DNA of 64,000 nucleotides, from positions 8,996 to 72,995 of the forward strand of contig NZ_JBALOX010000007.1 of assembly GCF_036965165.1 (NCBI RefSeq). The letters run 5' to 3'. Positions 15,153 to 24,212 of this stretch are shown here, in pieces (the stretch's first letter is position 1; the number at the start of each line of letters is the position of its first letter). Position numbers and translations under genes: made by a program. The stretch comes from Ferdinandcohnia sp036965165 (GTDB taxonomy: Bacteria; Bacillota; Bacilli; Bacillales; Bacillaceae_L). The notes beneath the pieces are model-generated. The model ran no database searches. It was given only the letters and a program-made list of their open reading frames with translations, and was not told the DNA's origin.

Positions 15153-15998
15153 ATGGAAAAGGTTTACGGTGTAATCGGAAGTCCCATCTCACATTCAATG
15201 TCACCAAAGATGCATAATGATCTCTTTGAACATTATAAGCTTGAGGCAAGATACCATGCTTTTCATGTTGCTCCTGGGGGAGTAAAGGCCGCAATTGAGG
15301 GGATAAAAGCACTTGGGATATCCGGCATCAATGTCACAATTCCTCATAAAATTGATGTCATTGAATATTTAGATGAAGTGGAAGAGGTTGCCGCAAATAT
15401 TGGGGCAGTAAATACGATTGTCAATGAGAACGGGAAATTAGTTGGCTATAATACGGATGGAAATGGATTTATCCGTTCATTAAACCAAGTGATTAGTTTT
15501 GAAGAATTATGTTCTTCAAAAGTATTAATAATCGGTGCTGGTGGTGCAGCCAGAGGTATTTTTATTTCATTGGCAGCTATGGGAGTGAAAAACATAGATA
15601 TTGTTAATCGCACGATTGGTCGAGCGAAAGCGATCATTGATGATTGTAAATATGAGGTTGATTCGCATGCATTGGGATTTGCTGAGACAAAAAGCGATAT
15701 AGGGAAATATCAAGTGATTGTCAATACGACTTCTGTTGGAATGCATCCGAATGTAGAAGATATGCCAATTTCAGTTGAAAACATCGCTCCAAAAACCATA
15801 GTAAGTGATATTATTTATAATCCATTTGAAACGAAACTCCTGCAAGAAGCTGCAAAACGTGGTGCTATTACTCAAAATGGAATTGGAATGTTTGTTTATC
15901 AAGGTGCCCTAGCATTTGAAAAATGGACAGGAATATTTCCGGATACAGACAGAATGGAAAGACTAGTAACAAGGCTATTAGGAGGAAAGACATGCTGA
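15153..15998 (+). CDS. aroE: Shikimate dehydrogenase
   Basis: 281 residues. Catalytic Lys66 in NVTIPHK and Asp102 in GYNTDGNGF are present, as is the NADP-binding loop VLIIGAGGAARGI. It reduces 3-dehydroshikimate to shikimate with NADPH in aromatic amino acid synthesis. ATG 15153 follows GGGTGAGGAA. It overlaps yqeI by 7 bp, so coupling is likely. Confidence 0.97.
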   Translation: MEKVYGVIGSPISHSMSPKMHNDLFEHYKLEARYHAFHVAPGGVKAAIEGIKALGISGINVTIPHKIDVIEYLDEVEEVAANIGAVNTIVNENGKLVGYNTDGNGFIRSLNQVISFEELCSSKVLIIGAGGAARGIFISLAAMGVKNIDIVNRTIGRAKAIIDDCKYEVDSHALGFAETKSDIGKYQVIVNTTSVGMHPNVEDMPISVENIAPKTIVSDIIYNPFETKLLQEAAKRGAITQNGIGMFVYQGALAFEKWTGIFPDTDRMERLVTRLLGGKTC

Positions 15999-16291
15999 CA
16001 GGAAAACAAAAACGATTTTTGCGCTCGAAAGCTCATCATTTAGATCCAATTTTTCAAGTAGGAAAAGGCGGGGTAAATGATAATATGATTAAACAAATAA
16101 GTGAGGCTCTTGAAGCTCGTGAGCTATTAAAGGTGAGTGTCTTGCAAAACTGTGAGGACGACCGGGATACAGTAGCCGAAAGTTTGAGTAAAGGTGCAAA
16201 AGCTGAATTGGTTCAAATTATTGGAAATACGATTGTGCTATACAAAGAGTCGAAGGAAAACAAGCAATTAGAACTACCAAAATCTAAGTAA
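15992..16291 (+). CDS. yqeI: YhbY family CRM-domain RNA-binding protein
   Basis: 99 residues from ATG 15992, which has GGAGGAAAG just upstream; an earlier in-frame start inside aroE would add residues without a ribosome binding site. The protein is one CRM/YhbY domain: LTGKQKRFLRSKAHHLDP, then a GKGG loop, then AKAELVQIIGNTIVLYK. YhbY-type proteins associate with pre-50S or pre-30S particles. It overlaps the aroE end and precedes an unusual intergenic element before nadD. Confidence 0.94.
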   Translation: MLTGKQKRFLRSKAHHLDPIFQVGKGGVNDNMIKQISEALEARELLKVSVLQNCEDDRDTVAESLSKGAKAELVQIIGNTIVLYKESKENKQLELPKSK

Positions 16292-16316
16292 GTATTCAAA
16301 AAGAGGATAAAAAGGA

Positions 16317-16486
16317 CCACGTCGACAAGAACGCCACGTCCGCATGTCTTGTCGACACTAGCACGTTCTGTGTGTCGAGATTTCAAGGCGGCGAAGCTTT
16401 GAGTACCGGAGTGTATGTATTTAATACATGTGGAAGTGAAAGCAAGCCAACGCAGAAATTCGATGTGTCATTTTTGTCCGACGTGG
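16317..16486. repeat. MITE-like element with terminal inverted repeats upstream of nadD
   Basis: CCACGTCG (16317-16324) and CGACGTGG (16479-16486) are exact inverted ends, with weaker pairing continuing inward for about 24 bases. Inside are GTCGACAAGA/TCTTGTCGAC (16321-16354) and TGTATTTAATACA (around 16412-16424) as further inverted repeats. No ORF is present. It differs from repeat families 1 and 2 and occurs once here. Confidence 0.6.
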
Positions 16487-16499
16487 AGGGAACCATGAA

Positions 16500-17069
16500 G
16501 TGAACCATATCGGAATCATAGGTGGTACATTTGATCCGCCCCATATTGGTCATCTATTCATTGCATCGGAGGTATTAACAAGGTTAAATCTTTCGGAAGT
16601 CTGGTTTATGCCGAACCGTATCCCTCCACATAAAGAGCGTAAAAGCTATGTAACCGATGAGGAGCGGGTTGAAATGCTTTCTCTTGCCATTTCAGATCAG
16701 CAGAAATTCAAATTACAGTTGATTGAACTGGAAAGAGAAGGACCCTCCTATACATACGACACAATCAAATTATTACGTGAAAAATATGAAGGTACAAAGT
16801 TTTATTTTATTATTGGTGGAGATATGGTCGAATATTTGCCGCATTGGCATAAAATTGATGAACTTGTTGAGCTGCTTACATTCATTGGGGTAACAAGACC
16901 GGGTTATTCATTGCAGACCCAATATCCGATCACTGAAATAGATATTCCACAATTAGATATCTCTTCTTCCATGATCCGAAAGAGACTATCAGAAAAAGGA
17001 AATACAATGTATTTACTTCCTGAAAAAGTACGAAACTATATAGAGGAGAAACATTTATATGGAACGTAA
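16500..17069 (+). CDS. nadD: Nicotinate-nucleotide adenylyltransferase
   Basis: 189 residues of the nucleotidyltransferase fold. GGTFDPPHIGH (8-18) is the T/HxGH-type motif, and ISSSMIRKR the C-terminal phosphate-binding motif. It adenylates nicotinate mononucleotide in NAD synthesis. The start is GTG 16500 behind GTGGAGGG; the nearby ATG gives an immediate stop. It overlaps yqeK by 11 bp. The ribosome binding site touches the right end of the inverted-repeat element upstream. Confidence 0.96.
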   Translation: MNHIGIIGGTFDPPHIGHLFIASEVLTRLNLSEVWFMPNRIPPHKERKSYVTDEERVEMLSLAISDQQKFKLQLIELEREGPSYTYDTIKLLREKYEGTKFYFIIGGDMVEYLPHWHKIDELVELLTFIGVTRPGYSLQTQYPITEIDIPQLDISSSMIRKRLSEKGNTMYLLPEKVRNYIEEKHLYGT

Positions 17070-17640
17070 GAAGGCTCTAAAGATAGTCGAAGAACAGTTA
17101 ACCGAGCATCGTTATCAGCATACACTGGGTGTGATGGAAACAGCGATTGAACTTTCAAAACGCTTTAATGCTGATGAAAAAAAGGCCGAAACAGCTGCCA
17201 TTTTTCATGATTATGCAAAGTTTAGACCAAAGGATGAGATGAAACAAATCATCATCGATCAACACATGCCTTCCGATTTATTGATCCATAATACAGAACT
17301 TTGGCATGCACCGGTGGGAGCCTATCTTGTAAAAACTGAGGTAGGGATTGAGGATGAAGAAATTCTAGGTGCAATCCGTTACCATACATCTGGACGAGAA
17401 AAAATGACACTGCTTGAAAAGGTTATTTTTGTTGCGGATTATATTGAACCAGGAAGACATTTTCCAGGTGTTGAAGAGGGTCGAGAACTTGCAAAGCAGA
17501 ATTTAGATAATGCCCTTATTTATGCTTTACGTAACACCATCATGTTTTTAGCTAAAAAAAATCAAGCAATCTATCCTGATACATTAAAGACATTTAACTC
17601 TTTAATTTTTGAGAAAAAGGGGGAAATCAAAGGTGAATGA
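17059..17640 (+). CDS. yqeK: HD-domain bis(5'-nucleosyl)-tetraphosphatase YqeK
   Basis: 193 residues, single HD domain with His21, then the His50-Asp51 pair in AAIFHDYAK and further histidines near HAPVGA and RYHTSG. YqeK proteins hydrolyse diadenosine tetraphosphate in Gram-positive bacteria. The gene overlaps nadD by 11 bp and rsfS by 8 bp, forming a tightly coupled set. Confidence 0.95.
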   Translation: MERKKALKIVEEQLTEHRYQHTLGVMETAIELSKRFNADEKKAETAAIFHDYAKFRPKDEMKQIIIDQHMPSDLLIHNTELWHAPVGAYLVKTEVGIEDEEILGAIRYHTSGREKMTLLEKVIFVADYIEPGRHFPGVEEGRELAKQNLDNALIYALRNTIMFLAKKNQAIYPDTLKTFNSLIFEKKGEIKGE

Positions 17641-17989
17641 AAGAGACATTTTAACATTTGCAGTTGAAGCAGCTGACGATAAGCGCGCAGAAAATATTAT
17701 TGCATTGAATATGAAGGGGTTATCGCTTGTAGCCGATTATTTTCTTATTTGCCACGGGAATTCTGAAAAACAGGTGCAAGCAATAGCTCGTGAAATTAAA
17801 GACAAAGCCGATGAACATGGTATTCATGTTAAGCGTCTTGAGGGTTTTGATGAAGCAAGATGGGTTCTTGTTGACTTAGGTGATGTCATTGCTCACGTAT
17901 TCCATAAAGACGAACGCACCTATTATAATTTAGAACGTCTATGGGGAGATGCGCCAACGGAAAATATTGAAGACGTGCTAAGTTTATGA
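17633..17989 (+). CDS. rsfS: Ribosome silencing factor RsfS
   Basis: 118 residues of the RsfS/Iojap family: HVKRLEGFDEARWVLVDLGD and AHVFHKDERTYYNLERLWGD are typical. It binds L14 and blocks 50S-30S joining when nutrients are short. I use GTG 17633, which gives VNERDILTF and follows GGGGGAAATCAAAG; the upstream in-frame start would lie deep inside yqeK. The TGA overlaps the ATG of yqeM. Confidence 0.95.
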   Translation: MNERDILTFAVEAADDKRAENIIALNMKGLSLVADYFLICHGNSEKQVQAIAREIKDKADEHGIHVKRLEGFDEARWVLVDLGDVIAHVFHKDERTYYNLERLWGDAPTENIEDVLSL

Positions 17990-18729
17990 GCTATGGAGAA
18001 TTTGCCTATATCTATGATGAGCTGATGCGTGATGTAGATTATGAGCAATGGATAACATTCTTTAAGGAAAAAATAACAGAGTTCAATAAAGCTAGTGGCC
18101 TCCGAGTTCTTGATATTGGCTGTGGAACGGGAGAAATTGCAATTAGACTTGCGCAAGAAGGCTTTGAGGTTGTCGGGATTGATCTTTCAGAAGAGATGCT
18201 GACGGTAGCCAACCACAAAGCAATGGAAGCGGGAGTGAAGGTCGAATTTTACCAGCAGAACATGATTGATATCTCTGGATTTGACCCGTTTGATGTTATT
18301 GTGATTTTCTGCGATTCACTAAATTACTTGAACACGGCCGAAGATGTTCAAAAAACCTTTAAAAATGTGTTTCAGCTTTTGAAAGATGAGGGATTATTTC
18401 TATTCGATGTCCATTCAGTTTATAAAATGGATTTCATTTTTATGAATGGACCGTTTGTGAGCGTTGATGATGAGGTTAGTTTTATTTGGAATTGTTTTAG
18501 TGGGGAAAATCCTCATAGTGTCGAACATGAACTATCCTTTTTTGTGAAAAATGAACATAATGGGGATTACACGAGGTTTGATGAGTTTCACAAACAACGA
18601 ACCTTTCCAGTTGAAACGTATCAAAGCTTGCTTGAAGAAACTGGTTTTAAAGTAAAAGATATTAAAGCTGATTTTACAAATTCCGTTCAGGATACTTCTG
18701 AAAGAATCTTATTAACCGTAAAGAAATAA
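17986..18729 (+). CDS. yqeM: SAM-dependent methyltransferase YqeM
   Basis: 247 residues, class I methyltransferase: motif I VLDIGCGTGEIAIRLA, acidic end of strand 2 in VVGIDLSEEML. The substrate is not known to me. It ends the yqeG-yqeM run, starting in an ATGA overlap with rsfS and followed by a hairpin at 18731-18755. Similar genes occupy this place before comER in Bacillus. Confidence 0.93.
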   Translation: MSYGEFAYIYDELMRDVDYEQWITFFKEKITEFNKASGLRVLDIGCGTGEIAIRLAQEGFEVVGIDLSEEMLTVANHKAMEAGVKVEFYQQNMIDISGFDPFDVIVIFCDSLNYLNTAEDVQKTFKNVFQLLKDEGLFLFDVHSVYKMDFIFMNGPFVSVDDEVSFIWNCFSGENPHSVEHELSFFVKNEHNGDYTRFDEFHKQRTFPVETYQSLLEETGFKVKDIKADFTNSVQDTSERILLTVKK

Positions 18730-18730
18730 A

Positions 18731-18762
18731 GGGTCAGACAAAATAATGTCTGCCCTCCTTTT
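18731..18762 (+). terminator. Terminator after yqeM
   Basis: GGGTCAGACA (18731-18740) and TGTCTGCCC (18747-18755) form a stem with one mismatch, followed by a T-rich stretch. Confidence 0.7.
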
Positions 18763-18814
18763 ATTTTAAAATTTTAAAAAATGCTATTCCTATTTGAATA
18801 GTAAAGTGATATAT

Positions 18815-19648
18815 TTATCGGGATGGGGTTTCGTTAAATTGTTCACCCACCTCTGAAATATCCTCATCAAATTTTCTATGGGTACTCCTAAATACTTCTT
18901 CAAATAATTCACCAATATGTTCTTCCATTGCATTAATTCCTTCTCCAGTGATACCGCCTTTTACACACACTTTTTCCTGGAGTGTGGGCAATGTATAAAT
19001 TTCCTTTTCAAGTAGTTTTCCCATTCCAATAATCATTTCACTTGCTAGCTTTGTTGCTTGCTCCTCAGTGATTTTTGTTTCTTTCACCGCTGCATCTACA
19101 AAACGTCTTAACAAATAAGTAAAGAACGCAGGACCGCAACTAACAATATCTGATGCAACCCTTGTTATTTCATGATTTATATGAACGGGAGTGGAAATTT
19201 GTTCAAAAAGGAATTCTAAATAATCCTTATACCTTGTGCTAATGCTCCTGCCAAAAGTAAATAAGGAAACACCAGTAAGTGCGCGGTTCGTAATACTCGG
19301 AATAACCCGTGCAACCTGACAGTTCACTAGTGATTCAAGCTGTTCAATAGAAATCGGACTAGTTATAGAAACAATACATTTATTATTTGTTAAGGAAGAA
19401 GATAATTGGTGTAAAAGGGGGTAGATCTCTAATGGCTTCACACAAATAAATATTAAATCGCAAGCCTTTACAACCTCCTTATTGGTTGCTGCAACCGTAA
19501 TATCTGGTAAGGAGTTCTTAATGGCTATTGCTTTTTCAATTGTACGATTTGTAATGGTTAATTTTGAAGGCGGAACAGCAAGAGATTCTACAAAGGATTC
19601 TATTAAAATCTTCCCCATATTTCCTGTACCGATAAACCCTATATTCAA
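18815..19648 (-). CDS. comER: ComER, pyrroline-5-carboxylate reductase-like protein
   Basis: 277 residues, ProC/NADP oxidoreductase fold with IGFIGTGNMGKIL at the N terminus. I start at TTG 19648, which has AAAGGAGGG at ideal distance; a longer reading to 19783 would run into the repeat. ComER is divergent from comEA-EB-EC, as in B. subtilis, where it is not needed for transformation; a role at sporulation entry has been suggested in the B. cereus group. True proline biosynthesis activity is not implied. Confidence 0.9.
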   Translation of the reverse strand: MNIGFIGTGNMGKILIESFVESLAVPPSKLTITNRTIEKAIAIKNSLPDITVAATNKEVVKACDLIFICVKPLEIYPLLHQLSSSLTNNKCIVSITSPISIEQLESLVNCQVARVIPSITNRALTGVSLFTFGRSISTRYKDYLEFLFEQISTPVHINHEITRVASDIVSCGPAFFTYLLRRFVDAAVKETKITEEQATKLASEMIIGMGKLLEKEIYTLPTLQEKVCVKGGITGEGINAMEEHIGELFEEVFRSTHRKFDEDISEVGEQFNETPSR

Positions 19649-19717
19649 GTTCGTCCCTCCTTTACAGACTATTCTCCTAACACAATATGTATTTTCATTC
19701 CAAAATATGAATAACAA

Positions 19718-19825
19718 TTTAACATTATTCATCAGGGGGGGTAACCCCCGCTGAATAATGTTAAAGCCTCCGGCGAATGCCACAGATTTTTAAAGAGAAA
19801 TTTTCGAGCTGTAAGATCAAAGACT
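19718..19825 (+). repeat. Family 1 structured repeat, copy B (3' part lost in gap)
   Basis: Begins with TTTAACATTATTCA (19718-19731) and its exact complement TGAATAATGTTAAA (19752-19765), with a G-run/C-run inner stem. Then come GCCTCCGGCG, GCCACAGATTTTT, TTTTCGAGC and CAAAGACT, after which the 72-N gap starts. It sits between divergent comER and comEA and hides the comEA promoter. Confidence 0.85.
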
Positions 19826-19901
19826 NNNNNNNNNNNNNNNNNNNNNNNNNNNNNNNNNNNNNNNNNNNNNNNNNNNNNNNNNNNNNNNNNNNNNNNNAAT
19901 C

Positions 19902-20507
19902 ATGAATTTTAAAGATAAAAAAATAAAATTAATATTTATGATCTGTGGAATTTGTCTTGTTATCTTTATCGTGTTCTATCAAATTTTCGGACATGAAACA
20001 AATGCAGAGCCGGACATTGAAGAAAATGAGCTGATGCTTGAACCAGTTGTTGAAGATGAACCCGTTGTGGAAGAGGCTGTTAAGGTCATTCTTGTGGACA
20101 TAAAGGGGGCAATACATAATGAGGGTGTGTTTGAGGCTAAAGAAGGAATGAGGGTCAAGGATGTTGTTGAAATGGCTGGAGGGTTTACTGAAGATGCAGA
20201 ACATAAGCAAGTAAATTTAGCCCAGCGGGTGGAGGATGAAATGGTCATTTATGTTCCGCGTATTGGTGAGGAGATCGAAATCGAGACAAGCAGTCAATTG
20301 CAAAAGAATGATGGGAAGGTATCGCTTAACAAGGGGACCCAGGCAGAACTTGAAACATTAACAGGTATTGGACCATCGAAGGCAGCTGCGATTATTGCCT
20401 ACCGGGAAGAAAATGGACCTTTTAAACAACTTGAGGATCTTCTTCAAGTGAGTGGAATTGGCGAAAAATCCTTCGAGAAGATTAAGGAGCAGATTAAATT
20501 GAATTGA
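19902..20507 (+). CDS. comEA: Competence DNA receptor ComEA
   Basis: 201 residues: a membrane anchor (about 8-26), an acidic linker, an SLBB-like domain (about 64-125) and a C-terminal helix-hairpin-helix pair (TLTGIGPSKAAAIIAYRE and LLQVSGIGEKSFEKI) that binds DNA. It captures double-stranded DNA at the membrane during transformation. The ATG is only 4 bp after a 72-N gap, so its upstream region, including any ComK box, is not visible. Confidence 0.95.
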   Translation: MNFKDKKIKLIFMICGICLVIFIVFYQIFGHETNAEPDIEENELMLEPVVEDEPVVEEAVKVILVDIKGAIHNEGVFEAKEGMRVKDVVEMAGGFTEDAEHKQVNLAQRVEDEMVIYVPRIGEEIEIETSSQLQKNDGKVSLNKGTQAELETLTGIGPSKAAAIIAYREENGPFKQLEDLLQVSGIGEKSFEKIKEQIKLN

Positions 20508-20568
20508 CGACATATGCTGTTAACCGATAAAATAATTGTAAGATTTTGTTGAAGGGATGGGGGAAGTT

Positions 20569-21138
20569 TTGAATCGTATCAAATGGGATCAATATTTTAT
20601 GGCTCAAAGTCATTTACTTGCTCTAAGAAGTACATGTACAAGATTAACGGTTGGAGCGACTATAGTTCGAGATAAGCGAATTATTGCAGGGGGGTATAAC
20701 GGGTCTGTTTCAGGCGGTACACATTGCATTGATGAGGGATGCTACGTGGTTGACAATCATTGTATAAGAACCGTACATGCTGAGATGAATGCCTTATTGC
20801 AGTGCGCAAAATTCGGAGTTCCAACAGATAATGCAGAAATTTATGTAACGCATTTTCCTTGTCTCCAATGCACAAAAGCAATAATCCAGGCAGGAATCAA
20901 AGTTGTTTATTACGCGGAGGATTATAAAAATCATCCATACGCGATTGAACTTTATGAGAAATCAAATGTAATGGTTCAGAAGGTTCCCCTCCATGAAATG
21001 GTGATTGACTTAAAATCAAAAGAGAAATTAGAATTTGTCAATGAATTAATTGAGAAATTAACGGTTACAGGTGCGGAAGACAAGGAGATAAAGGCATTGC
21101 ATGAACAAGCTGCTACACTTTTTTCAAATATCGGTTAA
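20569..21138 (+). CDS. comEB: ComEB, deoxycytidylate deaminase family
   Basis: 189 residues from TTG 20569, which gives the usual opening NRIKWDQYF; ATG 20557 is an alternative four codons upstream. Zinc site: His70-Ala-Glu72 in HAEMN and Cys98/Cys101 in PCLQC. The family deaminates dCMP to dUMP; ComEB is encoded in the competence operon but is dispensable for transformation in B. subtilis. Its last 38 bp overlap the proposed comEC start. Confidence 0.92.
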   Translation: MNRIKWDQYFMAQSHLLALRSTCTRLTVGATIVRDKRIIAGGYNGSVSGGTHCIDEGCYVVDNHCIRTVHAEMNALLQCAKFGVPTDNAEIYVTHFPCLQCTKAIIQAGIKVVYYAEDYKNHPYAIELYEKSNVMVQKVPLHEMVIDLKSKEKLEFVNELIEKLTVTGAEDKEIKALHEQAATLFSNIG

Positions 21139-23427
21139 TTTTATCAGAAAATATGGGGACTATTTACAAGGGAAGCTTGTCTATCTCGCTTTCTTTTCGG
21201 TATTAGGAATACTAGTCCCTCATACCTCTTTTTCTTGGTTTAGCATTCTTCTCACACTACTCTTATTAGGTTTTATCATTTTCCGCCACCATTTTTCTCT
21301 CGTTGTCCTCAGCATTATAACTCTGCTTTCCTTCATGTGTTTGTTCATCCTCGTTGACTCAAAAAATCAAACTAAACTAACACCTACGACAACTACAATA
21401 AAGGCCGAAATAGTAGCAACACCTGATATCAATGGTGATAGACTTTCCGTCACTGTAAACACTTTAAACGATGAAAAGCTACTGTTGGTTTATTACATCG
21501 AAACCGAAATTGAAAAAATTCAACTTAGTAAATCAGTACAAATGGGGTTAGTGTGTAACTTAAATGGAACTGTCAAAAAACCACAGGTTTCAAGAAACCC
21601 ACATTCATTTGATTATCAGGAATATTTGTATTATCAAAAAATCCACTGGATCTTTGAGGCAAACACTTTAACTCCCGAAAAATGTTTTTCACAGGAACAG
21701 TGGTCATTGGGGCGATGGCTTTTAAAAATTCGTGAAGCTGGAATTCATCAAATCGATTCTCATTTTGAAGGGTCAACCGCCGGGATTATCCAAGCCTTAA
21801 TTTATGGAGACAGAACAAATATAGAGACTGATATTGTAAATTCCTATCAATCACTTGGCTTGATCCATCTATTAGCTATTTCGGGGCTTCATGTAAGTCT
21901 TATGACAGGGATGTTTTATTTTTTATGTATTCGATTTGGGGTAACACGTGAGACTACCGCCATTCTTCTCCTATGTTTACTGCCAGCATATATCATCATT
22001 GCTGGGGGCTCTCCTTCTGTTATTCGCTCTGTGCTGATGTGTATGCTATTGCTCTCAACGATTATGTGGTGGAAGAAGAGTAGCATGCTTGATGTGATAA
22101 GTTTTGTTTGTATTTGTATGCTTGCGTTTAATCCGTATTATTTAATAAACATTGGTTTTCAATTATCCTTCATGGTTAGTGCATCTTTGATTCTATCCTC
22201 TAGAGCAATATTTAAACACTATCCCAATACATTTGCTTCCTTATTCGCAGTTTCATTTTTATCGCAAATAACCTCATTGCCCATTTTACTATTTCACTTT
22301 TTTGAGTTTTCGTTGTTAAGCTTACCCCTGAATATGCTGTACGTTCCTTTATATTCAGTAATTATTTTGCCGTTTGCTCTGTTCACAGTGTTTTTATTAG
22401 GAATATTTGAGCCGCTCGGCAAACTTTTTGCTGCTGTCTTATCTTGGATGATGGAAATATTAAATCAAGCCACAGTTTGGGCCTCGNNCTTATGATTTTG
22501 TACTGTGGAGCCATTTTTTATTTTTTAATTTATTGGGAGAAGAAAAAAGTCATTATTCAACGGGCACTTCTTGTGCCAATAGGGGTTTTATTTCTTCATG
22601 TAATCCTGCCATACATTAATCCATATGGAGAAGTCGCGATGATCGATGTTGGGCAAGGGGATAGTATCTTTATTGAACTCCCGTATCGAAAAGGAACTTA
22701 TTTGATTGATACAGGGGGAACGATTCAATTTGAACGGGAAGAGTGGAGAAAAAGAAGGAAAGAATTTTCAACTGCAGATATCATTATCCCCTTTTTAAAA
22801 TCTAAAGGAATACGCAGCATAGACAAGCTTATTATTACACATGGCGATCAAGATCATATCGGCGGTGCAAGAGATCTAGTTGAAAAAATAAAGATTAAGG
22901 AAATCGTCTTAGGTAAGAATAAAAAGAATACAAGCCAGGAAGAAAATCTGGTGAAAACGGCTACCAAAAAGGGAATTCATGTTCAAATAGTCGAACGTGG
23001 ACAAGTGTGGAAGGAGGGTGAACACACATTTCATATACTTGCTCCGAAAGGAAATGAAACGAAGGAGAATAATAATTCCGTTGTCATTTATACGAAACTT
23101 GGTGGTCTAAACTGGTTATTTACAGGAGATATTGAAAAAGATGTGGAACTCGATCTCATCAGAACGTATAAAAATTTACGGATAGATGTATTAAAGGTAG
23201 GTCATCACGGGAGCAAAACTTCCTCAACGGAAGGTTTTGTCAAGCTTTTAAATCCTAAGGTCGCCTTAATCCCTGTCGGGGAAAGTAATAGTTTTAACCA
23301 CCCGCATCCTGACGTCATAAAACATTTTAATAAAGAGAAGGTAAAAATTTACCGAACCGACAAAGATGGAGCAATTCAATATCGATATTTTAAAAATTCC
23401 GGAACCTTTATGCGCACCATTCCATAA
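21101..23427 (+). CDS. comEC: DNA uptake channel ComEC, frame broken by a 2-N gap
   Basis: Two frames that form one gene: residues from MNKLLHFFQ through the membrane part up to ATVWAS, then after the gap LMILYCGAIFYF and the rest. The first part holds the competence domain with many spans (SLGLIHLLAISGLHVSLMTG is the typical segment). The second holds a metallo-beta-lactamase-like domain: DVGQGDSIFIELP, HGDQDHIGG, TGDIE, HHGSKTSS. ComEC passes single-stranded DNA across the membrane. N at 22487-22488 are of unknown true length, so the frame change is an assembly effect, not evidence of a pseudogene. Confidence 0.9.
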
Positions 23428-23507
23428 GATACAGTAGAGAAAAGTACGAAAAAGAGACTGCACCTTAAAGGACAGTCTCTATTTTGACAGTATGTATTCT
23501 GCTGGTA

Positions 23508-23642
23508 TTAAGCTCCGATAACCTTAATTAAAGTTGCGATAATGAAAATTGTAGCAAAGAAGCCAAATGATACAACGAATGCTACTCCAGCATCTACAAC
23601 GTCATTTCGTGTGTTTTTAATATTCTTTTCAAATTCGTTCAC
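23508..23642 (-). CDS. yqzM: YqzM family small membrane protein
   Basis: 44 residues, GTG start at 23642 with AGGAGGGG upstream. Sequence MNEFEKNIKNTRND then one hydrophobic span (AFVVSFGFFATIFIIATLIKVIG). This matches B. subtilis YqzM closely, and the place between comEC and holA is the same. Function is unknown. Confidence 0.92.
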   Translation of the reverse strand: MNEFEKNIKNTRNDVVDAGVAFVVSFGFFATIFIIATLIKVIGA

Positions 23643-23950
23643 GCCTAACCCCTCCTAAACAGTTATAGTATAGCCTAACTACCCAAAAAAATCTATATTT
23701 CATTTAAAATTTGGTTTTGTTTTACAAATAAAACAAACCGAATATGAAAACCCTTTTTCCTCTATTATCCGATACTCTTCCTTTATTAACAACACTTGTC
23801 ACAAATAGTTCAAAAAACAAAGTGAATCCTAATAGTACATAAGCAAACAACTCCGTAGCGTTCCGATAACAAATATCATTACTCAACAAGTTACCCGGGG
23901 CTTGTTTGGTAGTGTTTCATATAGATTGGGAATTGGTAAAGTCCAATTCC

Positions 23951-24135
23951 CTTTACTTTATTCAGCGGGGGCTGAATAAAGTAAAGAGCCTCCGGCGGAT
24001 GCCACAGATTTTCAAGGGAAAGTTTTCGAGCTTAAGATCAAAGACTANNNNNNNNNNNNNNTGGCAACGTCTTTGTGACCCACATCGTGTGGGCCTAAAA
24101 AATCTGGGCGCAAATACGCCAAAGCGCATTTGATT
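23951..24135 (+). repeat. Family 1 structured repeat, copy C
   Basis: The most complete copy. A perfect 16-pair hairpin opens it (23951-23966 with 23971-23986, arms CTTTACTTTATTCAGC and its complement, loop GGGG). Then GCCTCCGGCGGATGCCACAG, TTTTCGAGC, ATCAAAGACTA, the 14-N gap, GGCAACGTCTTTGTGACC, the hairpin CCCACA-tcg-TGTGGG, AAAAAATCTGGG and the final CAAATaCGC/GCGcATTTG hairpin. A second hairpin GGGAATTGG/CCAATTCCC precedes it. Confidence 0.88.
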
Positions 24136-24212
24136 TTTACATATTGATAATTTATTAATTTCCCGATACGATTAAAGAGGTAAATGAAGGCTTACTGTGG
24201 AGAGGAATACGA

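Noticed and set aside
20557..20571. ATG 20557 as comEB start
   Set aside because: Possible, but TTG 20569 fits the conserved N terminus better; the difference is four codons, so I list it only as an alternative.
22444..23427. Separate gene for the metallo-beta-lactamase-like protein after the 2-N gap
   Set aside because: The membrane segment continues across the gap and both parts together match ComEC architecture; the break is an assembly gap.
23906..24133. 75-codon ORF across the gap at 24048
   Set aside because: It crosses N bases and lies wholly in repeat copy C; no coding features.
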